Assembly: GCA_009733775.1 (NCBI GenBank)
Contig: WOGZ01000480.1
Span: 1 to 19,666, forward strand
Origin: Alectoria sarmentosa
Taxonomy: Eukaryota > Ascomycota > Lecanoromycetes > Lecanorales > Parmeliaceae
DNA length: 19,666 nt
Direction: 5' to 3'
Under the pieces are notes generated by a model. The model was not told the origin of the DNA and ran no database searches. It saw nothing but the letters and a program-made list of their open reading frames with translations. A program made the translations under genes and the position numbers. Positions 6,600-15,484 of this stretch are shown piece by piece (within the stretch, counting starts at the first letter, position 1; every line of letters begins with the position of its first letter).

Positions 6600-8774
6600 T
6601 CATCCGTTGGCTTCTTCCCCAAGCGTCTGCAAAGCTTTCTCATAATTCCCCCTCTCCTCCTCGCTCACCTCGATAGCCAGATTCCGCCGCCCTACCCTCT
6701 TGTCCAAGCCCCTAACCAGCACATCCGAGTTTGCAATACCAGACTTGTCCTTCCAGAACCATTTCCCCTGATTATGCAACACCAACGTCATCGCTTCGCC
6801 CCGCTTTCCTGCCCTCGCAGTCCGCCCAACCCGATGCACGTAGCTGGTCGCGCTCTTTGGCATATCATAGTTGATAACTCGCGCCAGATCGGGTATGTCG
6901 AGGCCGCGGGACGCCCGATCGGACGCTATCAGTATCGAGAGCTTCCGCTTCCGGAAAGCGGCCAAGGTCTTGCGGCCTGAAGACCCCGCGGTGGACTTGG
7001 TGAGGGTTCCGATCTGCCATGATGGGCGGAGAAGCGCGAGGAGTCGGGCTAGTCGGAGGGCTTGTTCGTTGCTTTCGGTGAAGATTAAGGTTCCGTGACT
7101 TGCGGGGTCGGCTCCTAAAGCTGGAAGATTTGAAGATTTGGCAGACTTGGATAGTAGGTCAGAGTTTTGGGAGGCATCGTCGCTGTCTGAGGATGTATCG
7201 CTATCGCTTGCTTCAGATTTGTCCGAAGGGATGGTCGAAAACCGCCAACGTTTGCTAATGGGAGAGTTTGATTTCGTTTCGAGCAGCTCAATCAGGTACA
7301 ATGGCTTATCTTGAGTGCGGTGCTCCGGAATCGGCACACCGTACTCTTTTAGGGTTGACGGGACTTCTACTCTTCCTCCTTCATCAGCAATGGCTGAGTC
7401 CTCTTGCTCGTTTGCAAGTTTCTGGTTTTCACCCTCAAGAACAACCAACTTGGGCCGCCTGAGATTAAGCGTCATCAACTTGCTGATGTCTCTTGTCATG
7501 GTTGCGCTTAGAATAATTTTGCGAACCTCCCTTCGTCGAAACAAATGAGATGTATTTGATCGCGGTGGATGTAAAGCATCCGGCGGCCGCAAGTACTCCA
7601 GACCAGGCAGTACGACATCGATCCATTGCTGGAAGCTTTCATCAAGTAGACGATCGGCTTCATCGATGACAAGCCACTGTACGTGCTCCAGAGTGAAACC
7701 AGTTGTAGATTGGATGTGTTCGACAAGCCGACCAGGAGTGCAGATAAGTATATCGACCTTTGAGGTGTATACAACTACGTGATTGTAGAACAATTCGAGG
7801 TCATCACTCGATCCGAACTTCTTGTCGAAGTCCCAGTCCATTAGCTCCTCGTCCTCATCGATCTCTTTCTCTTGCTCCGCCTTATAAGCCTCAGGGTCGT
7901 ACCTCTGACCTCTCTCTACAAGCACTTCCTGCTCTTCCTTGAGCGGTTTGCTTCCGACCGCTGTTGCAATCTTGAGCCCGCTACCAGCGCTGCAGAGATC
8001 TAGAGACTCTCTGACTTGACTTACAAGCTCCCTCGTCGGAACAACAATTAGACCTCTTAATCTGGTGACTGGCTTCTCGCTTAGACTCTGTACCATAGGC
8101 AAAGTATAGGCGAGCGTCTTCCCGGACCCCGTTGCGGCAGAGATGCAGATATCTCCTGAGTGCTGCTTGGGACCAGGGAGGAGCATTGGAAGGACGGCAG
8201 ACTGGATAGCAAAGGCGGCCGAGTAGCCTTTCTTTCCCAGAGCAGCGAGGATATCTCTATGTAGTGACAGCTCTTCAAAGGGTATTGTATCCGTAGGCTT
8301 GACTAATTTTGGGGCTTGAAGCCACTCGGGAAGAGCCGAGAAAGCAGATACTTTCCGGGCTTCCTTCGTTGGAGCAGGTTGCGGTAATGGCTCCAAGCCA
8401 TATTCTTCGACATCCATTGCATCCTCTTGCCTCTCACCTTCATCATCTTCCGCCGCGACGGTCCCCTCATCCGTCAATTCGGCAGACTTCTTGGCGGCCG
8501 TACCATACTTGGCCAGCACGGTCTTGTGTCTATTACGTATTGCAACATGATGATTAACGGCCTCATTACCGGTAGATCTAACTGGAGCATCCCCATTATC
8601 ATAATCATTCAAAGCGACAATTTCTGGGGGCTCTTTTCGAGGCTCTGTTTGCTGGGATCTTATAAGGGGAACAGACATGCTCTTTCTCCGCTTTTTTGTG
8701 GGACGAGATGGCTCACTGAGACCGGGAGCTCTTGCCTGCGGCGGAACATATCTGTTGTAGAATGGTGAAGCCAT
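6600..8774 (-). CDS. DBP6: DEAD-box RNA helicase Dbp6/DDX51, 724 aa
   Basis: ATP-dependent RNA helicase of the Dbp6/DDX51 group, which acts in the nucleolus in early 60S ribosomal subunit assembly in yeast. One uninterrupted frame from the ATG at 8774. Motifs in order: Q motif region FAIQSAVLP (188-196), Walker A ATGSGKT (214-220), PTREL (246-250), TPGR (346-349), DEAD (371-374), SAT (423-425), LIFTESNEQ (563-571), DRASRGLDIP (619-628) and HRVGRTARAG (647-656). The N-terminal 150 residues are charged, with a basic KKRRK stretch at 27-31 and an acidic block near 108-123. Acidic inserts near 301-325 and a Ser/Asp-rich insert near 520-545 fit this subfamily. The SGDICISAATGSGKT context is what points to Dbp6 rather than another DEAD-box protein. 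Longer than yeast Dbp6 (about 630 aa). All catalytic motifs are intact. Confidence 0.95.
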   Translation of the reverse strand: MASPFYNRYVPPQARAPGLSEPSRPTKKRRKSMSVPLIRSQQTEPRKEPPEIVALNDYDNGDAPVRSTGNEAVNHHVAIRNRHKTVLAKYGTAAKKSAELTDEGTVAAEDDEGERQEDAMDVEEYGLEPLPQPAPTKEARKVSAFSALPEWLQAPKLVKPTDTIPFEELSLHRDILAALGKKGYSAAFAIQSAVLPMLLPGPKQHSGDICISAATGSGKTLAYTLPMVQSLSEKPVTRLRGLIVVPTRELVSQVRESLDLCSAGSGLKIATAVGSKPLKEEQEVLVERGQRYDPEAYKAEQEKEIDEDEELMDWDFDKKFGSSDDLELFYNHVVVYTSKVDILICTPGRLVEHIQSTTGFTLEHVQWLVIDEADRLLDESFQQWIDVVLPGLEYLRPPDALHPPRSNTSHLFRRREVRKIILSATMTRDISKLMTLNLRRPKLVVLEGENQKLANEQEDSAIADEGGRVEVPSTLKEYGVPIPEHRTQDKPLYLIELLETKSNSPISKRWRFSTIPSDKSEASDSDTSSDSDDASQNSDLLSKSAKSSNLPALGADPASHGTLIFTESNEQALRLARLLALLRPSWQIGTLTKSTAGSSGRKTLAAFRKRKLSILIASDRASRGLDIPDLARVINYDMPKSATSYVHRVGRTARAGKRGEAMTLVLHNQGKWFWKDKSGIANSDVLVRGLDKRVGRRNLAIEVSEEERGNYEKALQTLGEEANG

Positions 8775-8995
8775 GGCATTTTGTCACGAAAGACTTTGCT
8801 GGAAGTGGAATCTCGATATCAAAATCTCGAATTTGATAGCCGCGCTAAGCGGCGGCGGCTACTTGAGCAGTGGCCAAGCTGGGAGTAATCATTCCATACT
8901 TTATCATTGCTGCCTCATCAGGTTCCCCCTCATGATGTATCTATTCGATTACCAAGTTAGATTATCCAGAGTAAAGAAGTTTGGAAACATCCAAG
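8775..8995. promoter_or_regulatory. Bidirectional promoter between DBP6 and GPI3
   Basis: The two essential genes diverge from this 221-base gap, so both core promoters and leaders must fit here. A GCGGCGGCGG-like stretch lies near 8851-8860. Two adjacent ATGs at 8932 and 8935 open a plus-strand frame that ends at 9054, overlapping the GPI3 start out of frame. No clear TATA box is visible for either gene. Confidence 0.6.
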
Positions 8996-10585
8996 ATGCC
9001 GTACAATATTGCGATGGTCAGCGACTTCTTCTTCCCCCAACCCGGCGGCGTTGAAAGCCATATCTATCAGCTCTCGACCAAACTCATCGATCGCGGCCAC
9101 AAAGTCGTCATCATCACTCACGCTTATGAAGGACGGACCGGTATTCGATATCTTACGAACGGCCTCAAGGTCTACCATGTACCTTTCTTTGTCATCTATA
9201 GAGAAACTACCTTCCCGACCGTCTTTTCCTTCTTTCCAATATTCAGGAATATCATCCTAAGAGAGCAGATCGAAATCGTGCATGGGCACGCAAGCTTGAG
9301 CAGTCTGTGTCACGAGGCTATCCTGCATGCTAGGACTATGGGGTTGAGGACGGTCTTTACCGATCATTCGCTCTTTGGGTTTGCGGATGCTGCGAGTATC
9401 TTGACGAATAAGCTGTTAAAATTTACACTGAGCGATGTCGACCATGTAATTGGAGTCAGTCATACTTGGTATGTAACATCGATTGGGACTATGAAGCCTT
9501 GGTGCTGACTATACGACAGCAAAGAAAACACCGTCCTGCGAGCTTCATTGGACCCACTGATGGTGTCAGTGATCCCCAACGCTGTCGTAGCAGAGAACTT
9601 TCAGCCCTTGGCTCTACAAAATCGTGCGAAAAATCACGCGCCATTCTCGCAACTTGACGCTCGACCTCCACCGCCACCGCCTCAACGACTTGGTCCTGAG
9701 GACACAATTACGATCGTCGTGATTTCTAGGCTCTTCTACAATAAAGGTACCGATTTACTGATCGCAGCGATCCCTCGAATCCTGGCAGCCGACTCCCACG
9801 TCCGCTTCATCATTGCCGGCTCTGGACCCAAAGCCATAGACCTGGAACAGATGCTCGAACGCCGAGTTTTGCAGGATCGAGTCGAGCTTCTCGGTCCCGT
9901 GCGGCATGAAGAAGTCCGAGATGTCATGGTCCGAGGACACATCTACTTACATCCTAGTCTAACGGAAGCTTTTGGTACTGTCATTGTCGAAGCCGCCAGT
10001 TGCGGCCTGTATGTCGTGTGCACCCGGGTCGGTGGTATTCCAGAGGTCTTGCCACCACACATGACAACATTTGCAAAGCCCGAGGAAGATGACCTGGTAG
10101 CTGCTACAGGCAAAGCCATCTCAGCTCTCAGAGCTAATAGAATCCGAACCGAAGGTTTCCACGACCAAGTCAAGAAAATGTACTCCTGGACCGATGTCGC
10201 CGAACGAACAGAACGAGTCTATCATGGCATCACAGGCGCGATCAGCGAGGAGGAATTCTATGGCGACGTTTCAGGCGGTGGTTGGTCTGCTACTCGAGGC
10301 AGGGCGGGTGTGCAGAGCTTTGCGTTGATTGATCGCTTGAAACGATACTACGGCTGCGGTATCTGGGCTGGCAAGCTGTTTTGTCTTTGCGTCATCATTG
10401 ATTACTTGCTCTTTCAGCTGCTGGAGATGGTCTTCCCGAGGGCCAATATCGACATCTGTAGGAATTGGCCGAAGAAGCGGAGGGAGAGCATAGATCAAAT
10501 TGACGAGGAGTGGGATGAGGCTATGCCTTTGAGGATGACTAGGAGTCGGGCGTCGTCAAGGCGGCCTGGAAGGCGGCGCTTTTAG
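8996..10585 (+). CDS. GPI3: GPI3/PIG-A, catalytic subunit of GPI-GlcNAc transferase, 512 aa
   Basis: Transfers GlcNAc from UDP-GlcNAc to phosphatidylinositol, the first step of GPI-anchor synthesis, on the cytosolic face of the ER. Exon 1 is 8996-9468 and exon 2 is 9520-10585. The 51-base intron (GTATGT, GTGCTGACTAT, GACAG) splits the conserved SHTCKENT segment, which is restored exactly on joining. The N-terminus FFFPQPGGVESH (11-22) is the GT4 family nucleotide-fold start. The PIG-A domain follows (about 47-135, with TDHSLFGFADAAS). The sugar-nucleotide binding domain covers about 180-380, with the EX7E pair at E307 and E315 in TEAFGTVIVE. A hydrophobic segment near 436-464 (GKLFCLCVIIDYLLF) is the usual C-terminal membrane anchor. 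A Pro run (PPPPPP) near 207 is a local insert. The start is the first ATG in frame, preceded only by non-ATG codons. Intact and of normal length. Confidence 0.96.
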
Positions 10586-10789
10586 CCATGATCCTGCTCT
10601 TGCTGGCGCCATTGGTTTAGACGCGGTGGCACTTTTGCGCCTGAATATTTCTGTGACTTTCTCCTTCATTGATACCCATAGCCGTCGCTCAAGTTCAATA
10701 CCAGAACTCTAGCACATAATTGGCCATAGCACGAGAGAAGTCCAGCGCCAAAGCCAGGTATACAGTTTTTCCGTCCTGACTGAGTGTCC
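10586..10789. other. Convergent 3' gap between GPI3 and SEC65
   Basis: Both genes end here, 204 bases apart, so this gap must hold both 3' ends. I see no strong canonical polyadenylation hexamer, which is usual in fungi. No gene. Confidence 0.5.
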
Positions 10790-11725
10790 TCATTTCTTCT
10801 TCCCCCCCTCTCTCCTCCTCTTCCCTCCAGCCGCTGCGCCCTCCACGTTTCCCTGCCCCCCTCCCCCTCCCCCTCCTCCCATCCCTCCCAACATCCCAGC
10901 CAGTCCTCCCGCCGGTCCTCCAGCCCCTCCTCCCTGCGCATTTTGCATCTCTTGCATAACATCTTTCAATATATTCTCGCTGACTCCGCCTCCACTCAAC
11001 GCTGGCGAATGCAGCGGCAGTATCTCATTTATTTTCCATCCCTTTGGCACGGCGGGCGGCGGTATCGGTAGCTTCGGTGGGGGCATACCTTGGATTCGTA
11101 GGCGGAGGGGCGATTCCGCGGTTGTGGGGTGGGCTTTGAGGTGCTGGGAGACTAGAGTGTAGAGGTGGTGTTCTGCAGCAAAACCATGTCAGTTGATGTA
11201 AACCCTTCGAATAAATACATTCAAACTCGCATAGGCACGGTATCTAGAGCGTGGGGTTAGGAGCATACTATTCTTCACCCGCGCACTCCTCGCCCTCCCC
11301 CCCTCCTTCACCAACACCCGCACCCGTCCCGGATTCGCCCAATCCCTCGGATGCGTCTTCCCGGGCTCAAACACCGTCTTCAACCCCAGCAACTGCACCG
11401 CGTCGACGATCTCCCTCGCCAACGGATTCTCGACCGCTTGCTCGGCGCTCACGCGGCGCCCTTCGGAGCGTGTCTTGTTGGCGTCAAAGTACAGCGGGTA
11501 GAGGCATTGGTAATGCTTGTATTCGGGCGGAGGGGTGGAGTTGAAGGCTGGGGTCTGAGACTGCCGCGATTGCGGTGGGGGTGGTTGGTGTGGAGGGGGA
11601 CGGAGAGACGAGGGCGTGGGGATGTCGGCGGGGCGGATGAGGGTGTTGGTGAAGTCGTCGGGGTCCTGCTCTGGGGGGTCGGAGTCGGAGTCCGAGAGCT
11701 CTTCTATTCGCGCGTGTTGGGACAT
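10790..11725 (-). CDS. SEC65: Signal recognition particle subunit SRP19/Sec65, 279 aa
   Basis: SRP19 binds the SRP RNA and allows loading of SRP54, which is needed for co-translational targeting to the ER. Exon 1 is 11725-11269 and exon 2 is 11172-10790. The 96-base intron (GTATGC to TGCAG) splits a Lys codon and restores the conserved VKNKHHLYTLVSQHLK. The start context is ideal (CCACCATGTCC). Residues 1-68 are an acidic then Pro/Gln-rich extension. The SRP19 domain covers about 69-170, with YKHYQCLYPLYFD, an Arg-rich GRRVS, HPRDW, NPGRVRV and KNKHHLY. The C-terminus has a Gly-rich stretch (near 248-260) and a Lys-rich end (KRRREGGKKK), as is common in fungal forms. Similar in length to yeast Sec65 (273 aa). 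The coding strand is C-rich in the 5' half and G-rich in the 3' half, as in the acetyltransferase gene. Confidence 0.94.
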
Positions 11726-12088
11726 GGTGGGTGGTGAGGATGAAGGGCGGGGATGTTGCGGAGGTGGTAACGATGAAAGGGTGCTGGGAGTGGATGGGAA
11801 GCGAGTGGGCTTTGGCTTGGCACTGACAATTTAGCGTACTATCAATGCTTGGCAAGTGTTACATAAGAGCTGAATTCTCCTCACTACTCTAGTCAGATGC
11901 CGCTGCAATCCCCGCCATCTTCTAGGAGCACCTTCACCTAGTCGACCGCTACGCCAATCGAATTCATTAGAGGGATATGCTTGGTGCGAGTGCCGAATTG
12001 GAACACGTGTTTCTACTTCAAGCTGTCCACCAACTCTCCCGTTCTGCGTTGCAAAGATGACTTTCGATGTATATCCCCTCCACGCCTT
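11726..12088. other. Intergenic region between SEC65 and the SDR gene
   Basis: A 363-base gap between two minus-strand genes. The SEC65 side (11726-11790) is purine-rich on the plus strand, that is, a C/T-rich leader on the coding strand. The remainder shows nothing recognisable and should contain the SEC65 promoter and the 3' end of the SDR gene. Confidence 0.5.
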
Positions 12089-12973
12089 TCAATCCCCGAT
12101 CAACCCGACCTTCAAAAGCTCCGGATTGCTCTCAAACCTTCCCTTTTGCTCCACCAACTCTTGCACATCCCAATTAGCCCAAACAAATCTCCCCTTCAAG
12201 AACGTAGCCTCCTTGCTCGCCAGCCACACCGCAAACTGTCCTGGCAATTGCACATCATCGGTATCCCCAAATACACTCTCATCAAAAATTCCCAATGCCC
12301 TCGCACCATCCGTCATCACAACACCGGGACGAAAGCTGTGAATTCTCACGTTCTTGTCAACCATATCGTGCTGGAGGTGAGCCAGCCACTGGGTGAAAGC
12401 GAGTTTGCTCACTCCGTACGCGCGAGTTTTAGGAACTAGGAGATGGGCAGCAGCAGTCGAGATATCCAGGATGACTTTCTCCTTGCCGGGCTCTTGATCG
12501 TTCGGCAAGAATTCCTTGACGAGATTGGAATTGGCGAATAAGTTAGTCTCGAAACTGGCAGCGAGTTCCTTGGACGTGAGATCGAGGGAGTCAACGGTGG
12601 CGTACACTGCACTTGTGACTAGGACATCGACATCGGATGAGATTGTGGAACGGATATCTGAGAAGATCTCTCCGATCTTGGTATAATCTGTGATTGAGGA
12701 CGTGAAGTGGTGAAACTCGGTCTTCGGGTACGTGGAGGCGAGCTCGTTGGCCGACTTTTCGAGGATATCTGTCCGTCGGGCTACAAGAATGACATGCGCA
12801 GCACCCGCAACGGCGAAGTTTTGAGCAATGGAGAACCCGATGCCAGTGTGTCCCGCTGTGATCAGAACGGTCTTACCTGCCGCCGAGAGGGAGGGCTGTG
12901 TTGGATCGATTGCGGCATAAGGCGTCTTATGGTAGGTTTTGGTAAAGGACTTCTGAAAGCTTGGTTGAGGCAT
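12089..12973 (-). CDS. Short-chain dehydrogenase/reductase, 294 aa
   Basis: Predicted NAD(P)-dependent oxidoreductase with a Rossmann fold; substrate unknown. The cofactor loop is TAGHTGIG (39-46), one residue off the classical TGxxxGIG. After strand 2, VARR suggests NADPH preference (inference). The usual NNAG motif is replaced by TSAV in DVLVTSAVYA (116-125). The catalytic YxxxK is present (Y186, K190 in AYGVSK), with Ser-Thr at 172-173, where the position 13 residues before Tyr is Thr rather than Ser. The RPGVVMTD segment after the active site is typical of the family. No signal peptide or membrane segment. One uninterrupted frame from the ATG at 12973; length fits a classical SDR with a short N-terminal extension. 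Not placed in any visible pathway cluster. Confidence 0.85.
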   Translation of the reverse strand: MPQPSFQKSFTKTYHKTPYAAIDPTQPSLSAAGKTVLITAGHTGIGFSIAQNFAVAGAAHVILVARRTDILEKSANELASTYPKTEFHHFTSSITDYTKIGEIFSDIRSTISSDVDVLVTSAVYATVDSLDLTSKELAASFETNLFANSNLVKEFLPNDQEPGKEKVILDISTAAAHLLVPKTRAYGVSKLAFTQWLAHLQHDMVDKNVRIHSFRPGVVMTDGARALGIFDESVFGDTDDVQLPGQFAVWLASKEATFLKGRFVWANWDVQELVEQKGRFESNPELLKVGLIGD

Positions 12974-14113
12974 CTCGAGCGCTTGTTTAACAGACTGCGA
13001 CTGAGTGCGTTGAAGTCCAGATTTCCACTCGTTATTGAGATTTTTGAAGCACTTTGATATAGAAGGGACACTAAAACGTCAGAAGCTTCGAGAGGACTTG
13101 CCTTTTATCATGCATTTTGATCTCTGCTCAGACGGACTTCCACAGGCGAACGTCACCGCCTCGCGCAATGCACCGTCATCATTCTGCACTGATTTCGAAG
13201 CAATATTCGTGAAATGTGGTTGATGCGATCGCAGGACTTGCTATTACCAAGTAGACTACTGCAAGCAAAAATGCAGACGGCGAACATCATTCGTCGTTTC
13301 CCCTTCATGAATCAGCGCCTCTCCGTCTGGAGCACAAAATACCTTTGGAAAATATCAGATGTCAGATGTCAGCACACGGCTTTACGGTCATAAGTGCGAG
13401 AGCCGTGATGATGCTTACAAATATCCCCATTGCGGATGAATAACCCTCGCCTCTGTCCGCCATCTTCGGCCGCGAAGGCGACACCGAGTTGATAATCGCA
13501 CAAAACGTCCCGTGCCGAACGTCCCATCCCGCAGACAGAATCTGAGAGCCTATAAGAAAGAGTGACACGCTACACCCAGTCCACCACGTGATCTAGGCCA
13601 ATACAGCAAAACATATCATCCAAGTCGTGCAGAATTCGGAGCGTTACAAAGCTGCGAAAGACCCAAAGTCAATCTCAAATTTTGGATACTTGGGCTGGAG
13701 TTCGAAATGCTCGGAGTCGTAACGTTATTCGAGATAGACTCGCCCAAAGAGCTCGCCGTAGGCGCTTTCGCATCGAAGAATCTTGGACGAACGAACAAGC
13801 TAGCCACTGGATAATGGATAAGGACAGGGAAGAGGCTGGCTGAATCAAAACTAATGCTGGGAATCAGCAGCAGCAGGTATGGGGATCTCGGCGTAAATTG
13901 AATTTGCTTCAAAAGCACCGCATCCTCCGACTAGCGGAATTGATACCTTGCTGTCTGATGGGGTAGCTCCCAAAGTAGCACACGAGTGAGTGTACGAGAG
14001 ATCTTGTTCAACTTTCAGAGGTTGAAACGAAAGGATTCCAGCCACATTATTTCAGTGCCATTCCTTTCGTCTCAAGAGCCTCATTTCTCAAGAGTCAACT
14101 CGTCCCATATATA
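12974..14113. other. Intergenic region with a possible small spliced ORF
   Basis: About 1.1 kb without a confident gene. It should contain the promoter of the SDR gene. A CACGTG E-box lies at 13585-13590 and a short tandem of CAGATGT around 13357-13371. Minus-strand open frames at 13616-13918 and 13851-14045 overlap each other and show no domain. A better-structured minus-strand candidate at 13256-13463 is listed separately. Confidence 0.5.
13256..13463 (-). CDS. Possible small spliced ORF, 43 aa (weak)
   Basis: Unrecognised. From the ATG at 13463, 15 codons lead to a strong donor (TTTGTAAGC at 13418). A 76-base intron at 13343-13418 with GCTGAC-type branch sites ends in CCAAAG, and 28 codons plus a stop at 13256-13258 follow. 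The frame is also open upstream of the ATG to about 13590 (a hydrophobic stretch SLFLIGSQILSAG), so it could be the end of a longer spliced gene. The only evidence is the quality of the splice signals and the phase-0 join. Confidence 0.2.
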
Positions 14114-14578
14114 ATGCAGCAAAGTCCCTCTGCGTCCTCAGCATCTTCCTCGTTCTATCTTAGCACAGAACCCTACTTTCTGAACATATCCGGCTTCACT
14201 TTCTTCATCGCTCTTCACGACAACAGCCGCTTGCTCGCGATATCGTGTCTCTTCCCGCTGCCAACGCCTGGTACCGTCGAGCTTCCTTTCGCCCTTCATA
14301 CAGCACCCCCAGAAATGGAAGCCTGTCATCTTGCGTACATTGATTTCTTGCCGCTCCCAAAAATAAAATACATTTTGATCCGATCCAATGGTCTGGTAGA
14401 TGACGAGAGCTGCCGTTTGTATTTGACTTCCTCTTCTATTCGTATTGCGAGGGGAAATCAGAGCTGGGGTTCGAGTGGCTGGGTTCTGTCTGAGAAGCTC
14501 ACGGAAGGATGGGCGAATTTTTTGAATGATTGGTTGAAATGGGAAGAAACAGGTTTGTTCTACTCGATGTCATTTTGA
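14114..14578 (+). CDS. Hypothetical protein, 154 aa
   Basis: Not recognised. A single uninterrupted frame from an ATG with codon choice that looks coding in its first half (TTC, AAC, CGC, ATC frequent). It begins with a Ser-rich stretch, has a hydrophobic stretch (ISGFTFFIALHD) near 25-36, and ends with a Trp-rich helix-like segment (WANFLNDWLKWEE). TATATAA lies immediately before the ATG, which leaves little room for a leader, so the true start may be later (Met 68) or the TATA-like run may be incidental. It overlaps the 3' end of a convergent minus-strand ORF (14570-14845) by 9 bases. Confidence 0.4.
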   Translation: MQQSPSASSASSSFYLSTEPYFLNISGFTFFIALHDNSRLLAISCLFPLPTPGTVELPFALHTAPPEMEACHLAYIDFLPLPKIKYILIRSNGLVDDESCRLYLTSSSIRIARGNQSWGSSGWVLSEKLTEGWANFLNDWLKWEETGLFYSMSF

Positions 14579-15484
14579 CCTCGATTGCTGCGGTAATTTC
14601 ATATTGAGACGACTTTGATGCAAAGTCTCGAGGTCCGTCAGTAGTCTTGCCTCCGCCGAGGTAAGTCGTAGTAGGCTAGAATTCACCCTATGCCAAACTC
14701 CACCACCACCATCCTGTGACGTATATGCGGATTCGTCAAAAGCGTTTTTTTGCCAAACCGATGGGTCCGATGTCGAGCAGGAAGGTGTGACTGGCGATAG
14801 TATCCTTATCCTGGTGCTTTTCCCTTTCCCAGCCTTTACACTCATGATTCGCCAGTCGTCATGTCAAGATCCAAAACGAACCATGGACAATGCCACAAGG
14901 GCTCAACGACAAGTCCGTTTGCGAGTATTGTTGTTCCCACATCTTTCTTTAAATCGGCCTGTCTAATTCCATTCTCAAGAATGTCGCGACGTCCAGTTCA
15001 GGTTCCGCAATGATAGCAAGTAACACACAAAGCCCTCCGGAAATTTCTCCAAAATGGCTGATGATGAAGGCTTGCATTCAGGATAGTCGACGGGAAATGG
15101 CCATCATTCTCAAACCTCTGTATACGACAGGCTTGTCTTTATCGGCCAAAGTCGGGTGCGGATATTCTGGTTCGCTGGCTAGCTAAGTGAGCAGGCCTCT
15201 GCTTCGATACGGCTCCTAGAAAGACGCAGTTGGGGATTTTAGGTGCCGTGACCTGAAATCTTCAGATTGTATGTTGGATTTGAGACAGTTTTGATATCGT
15301 GGTTTGAAAGGATAAAGAAAGGTGGTGAACGAGGGAAATCGGACATCTACTCTGGTTCATTTTTTCCATGACTATCATAGGTCATGCATTCGTTTCCTGG
15401 ACGGTAATGTGATCCGGCAAGCTTTCACTGCTAGTGAGCCCTCCGCAATCCGGGCAAATATTCAAGGCTGTCCTTGAGACTCGG
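14579..15484. other. Gene-poor stretch downstream of the HET pseudogene
   Basis: About 900 bases without a supported gene. A 91-codon minus-strand ORF with an ATG at 14845 lies here but has no recognisable feature. The right end is the 3' flank of the HET pseudogene. No repeats were noted. Confidence 0.45.

Noticed and set aside
11251..11855. Plus- and minus-strand frames around SEC65 exon 1
   Set aside because: Shadows of the SEC65 gene; the SRP19 domain frame with its intron explains the region.
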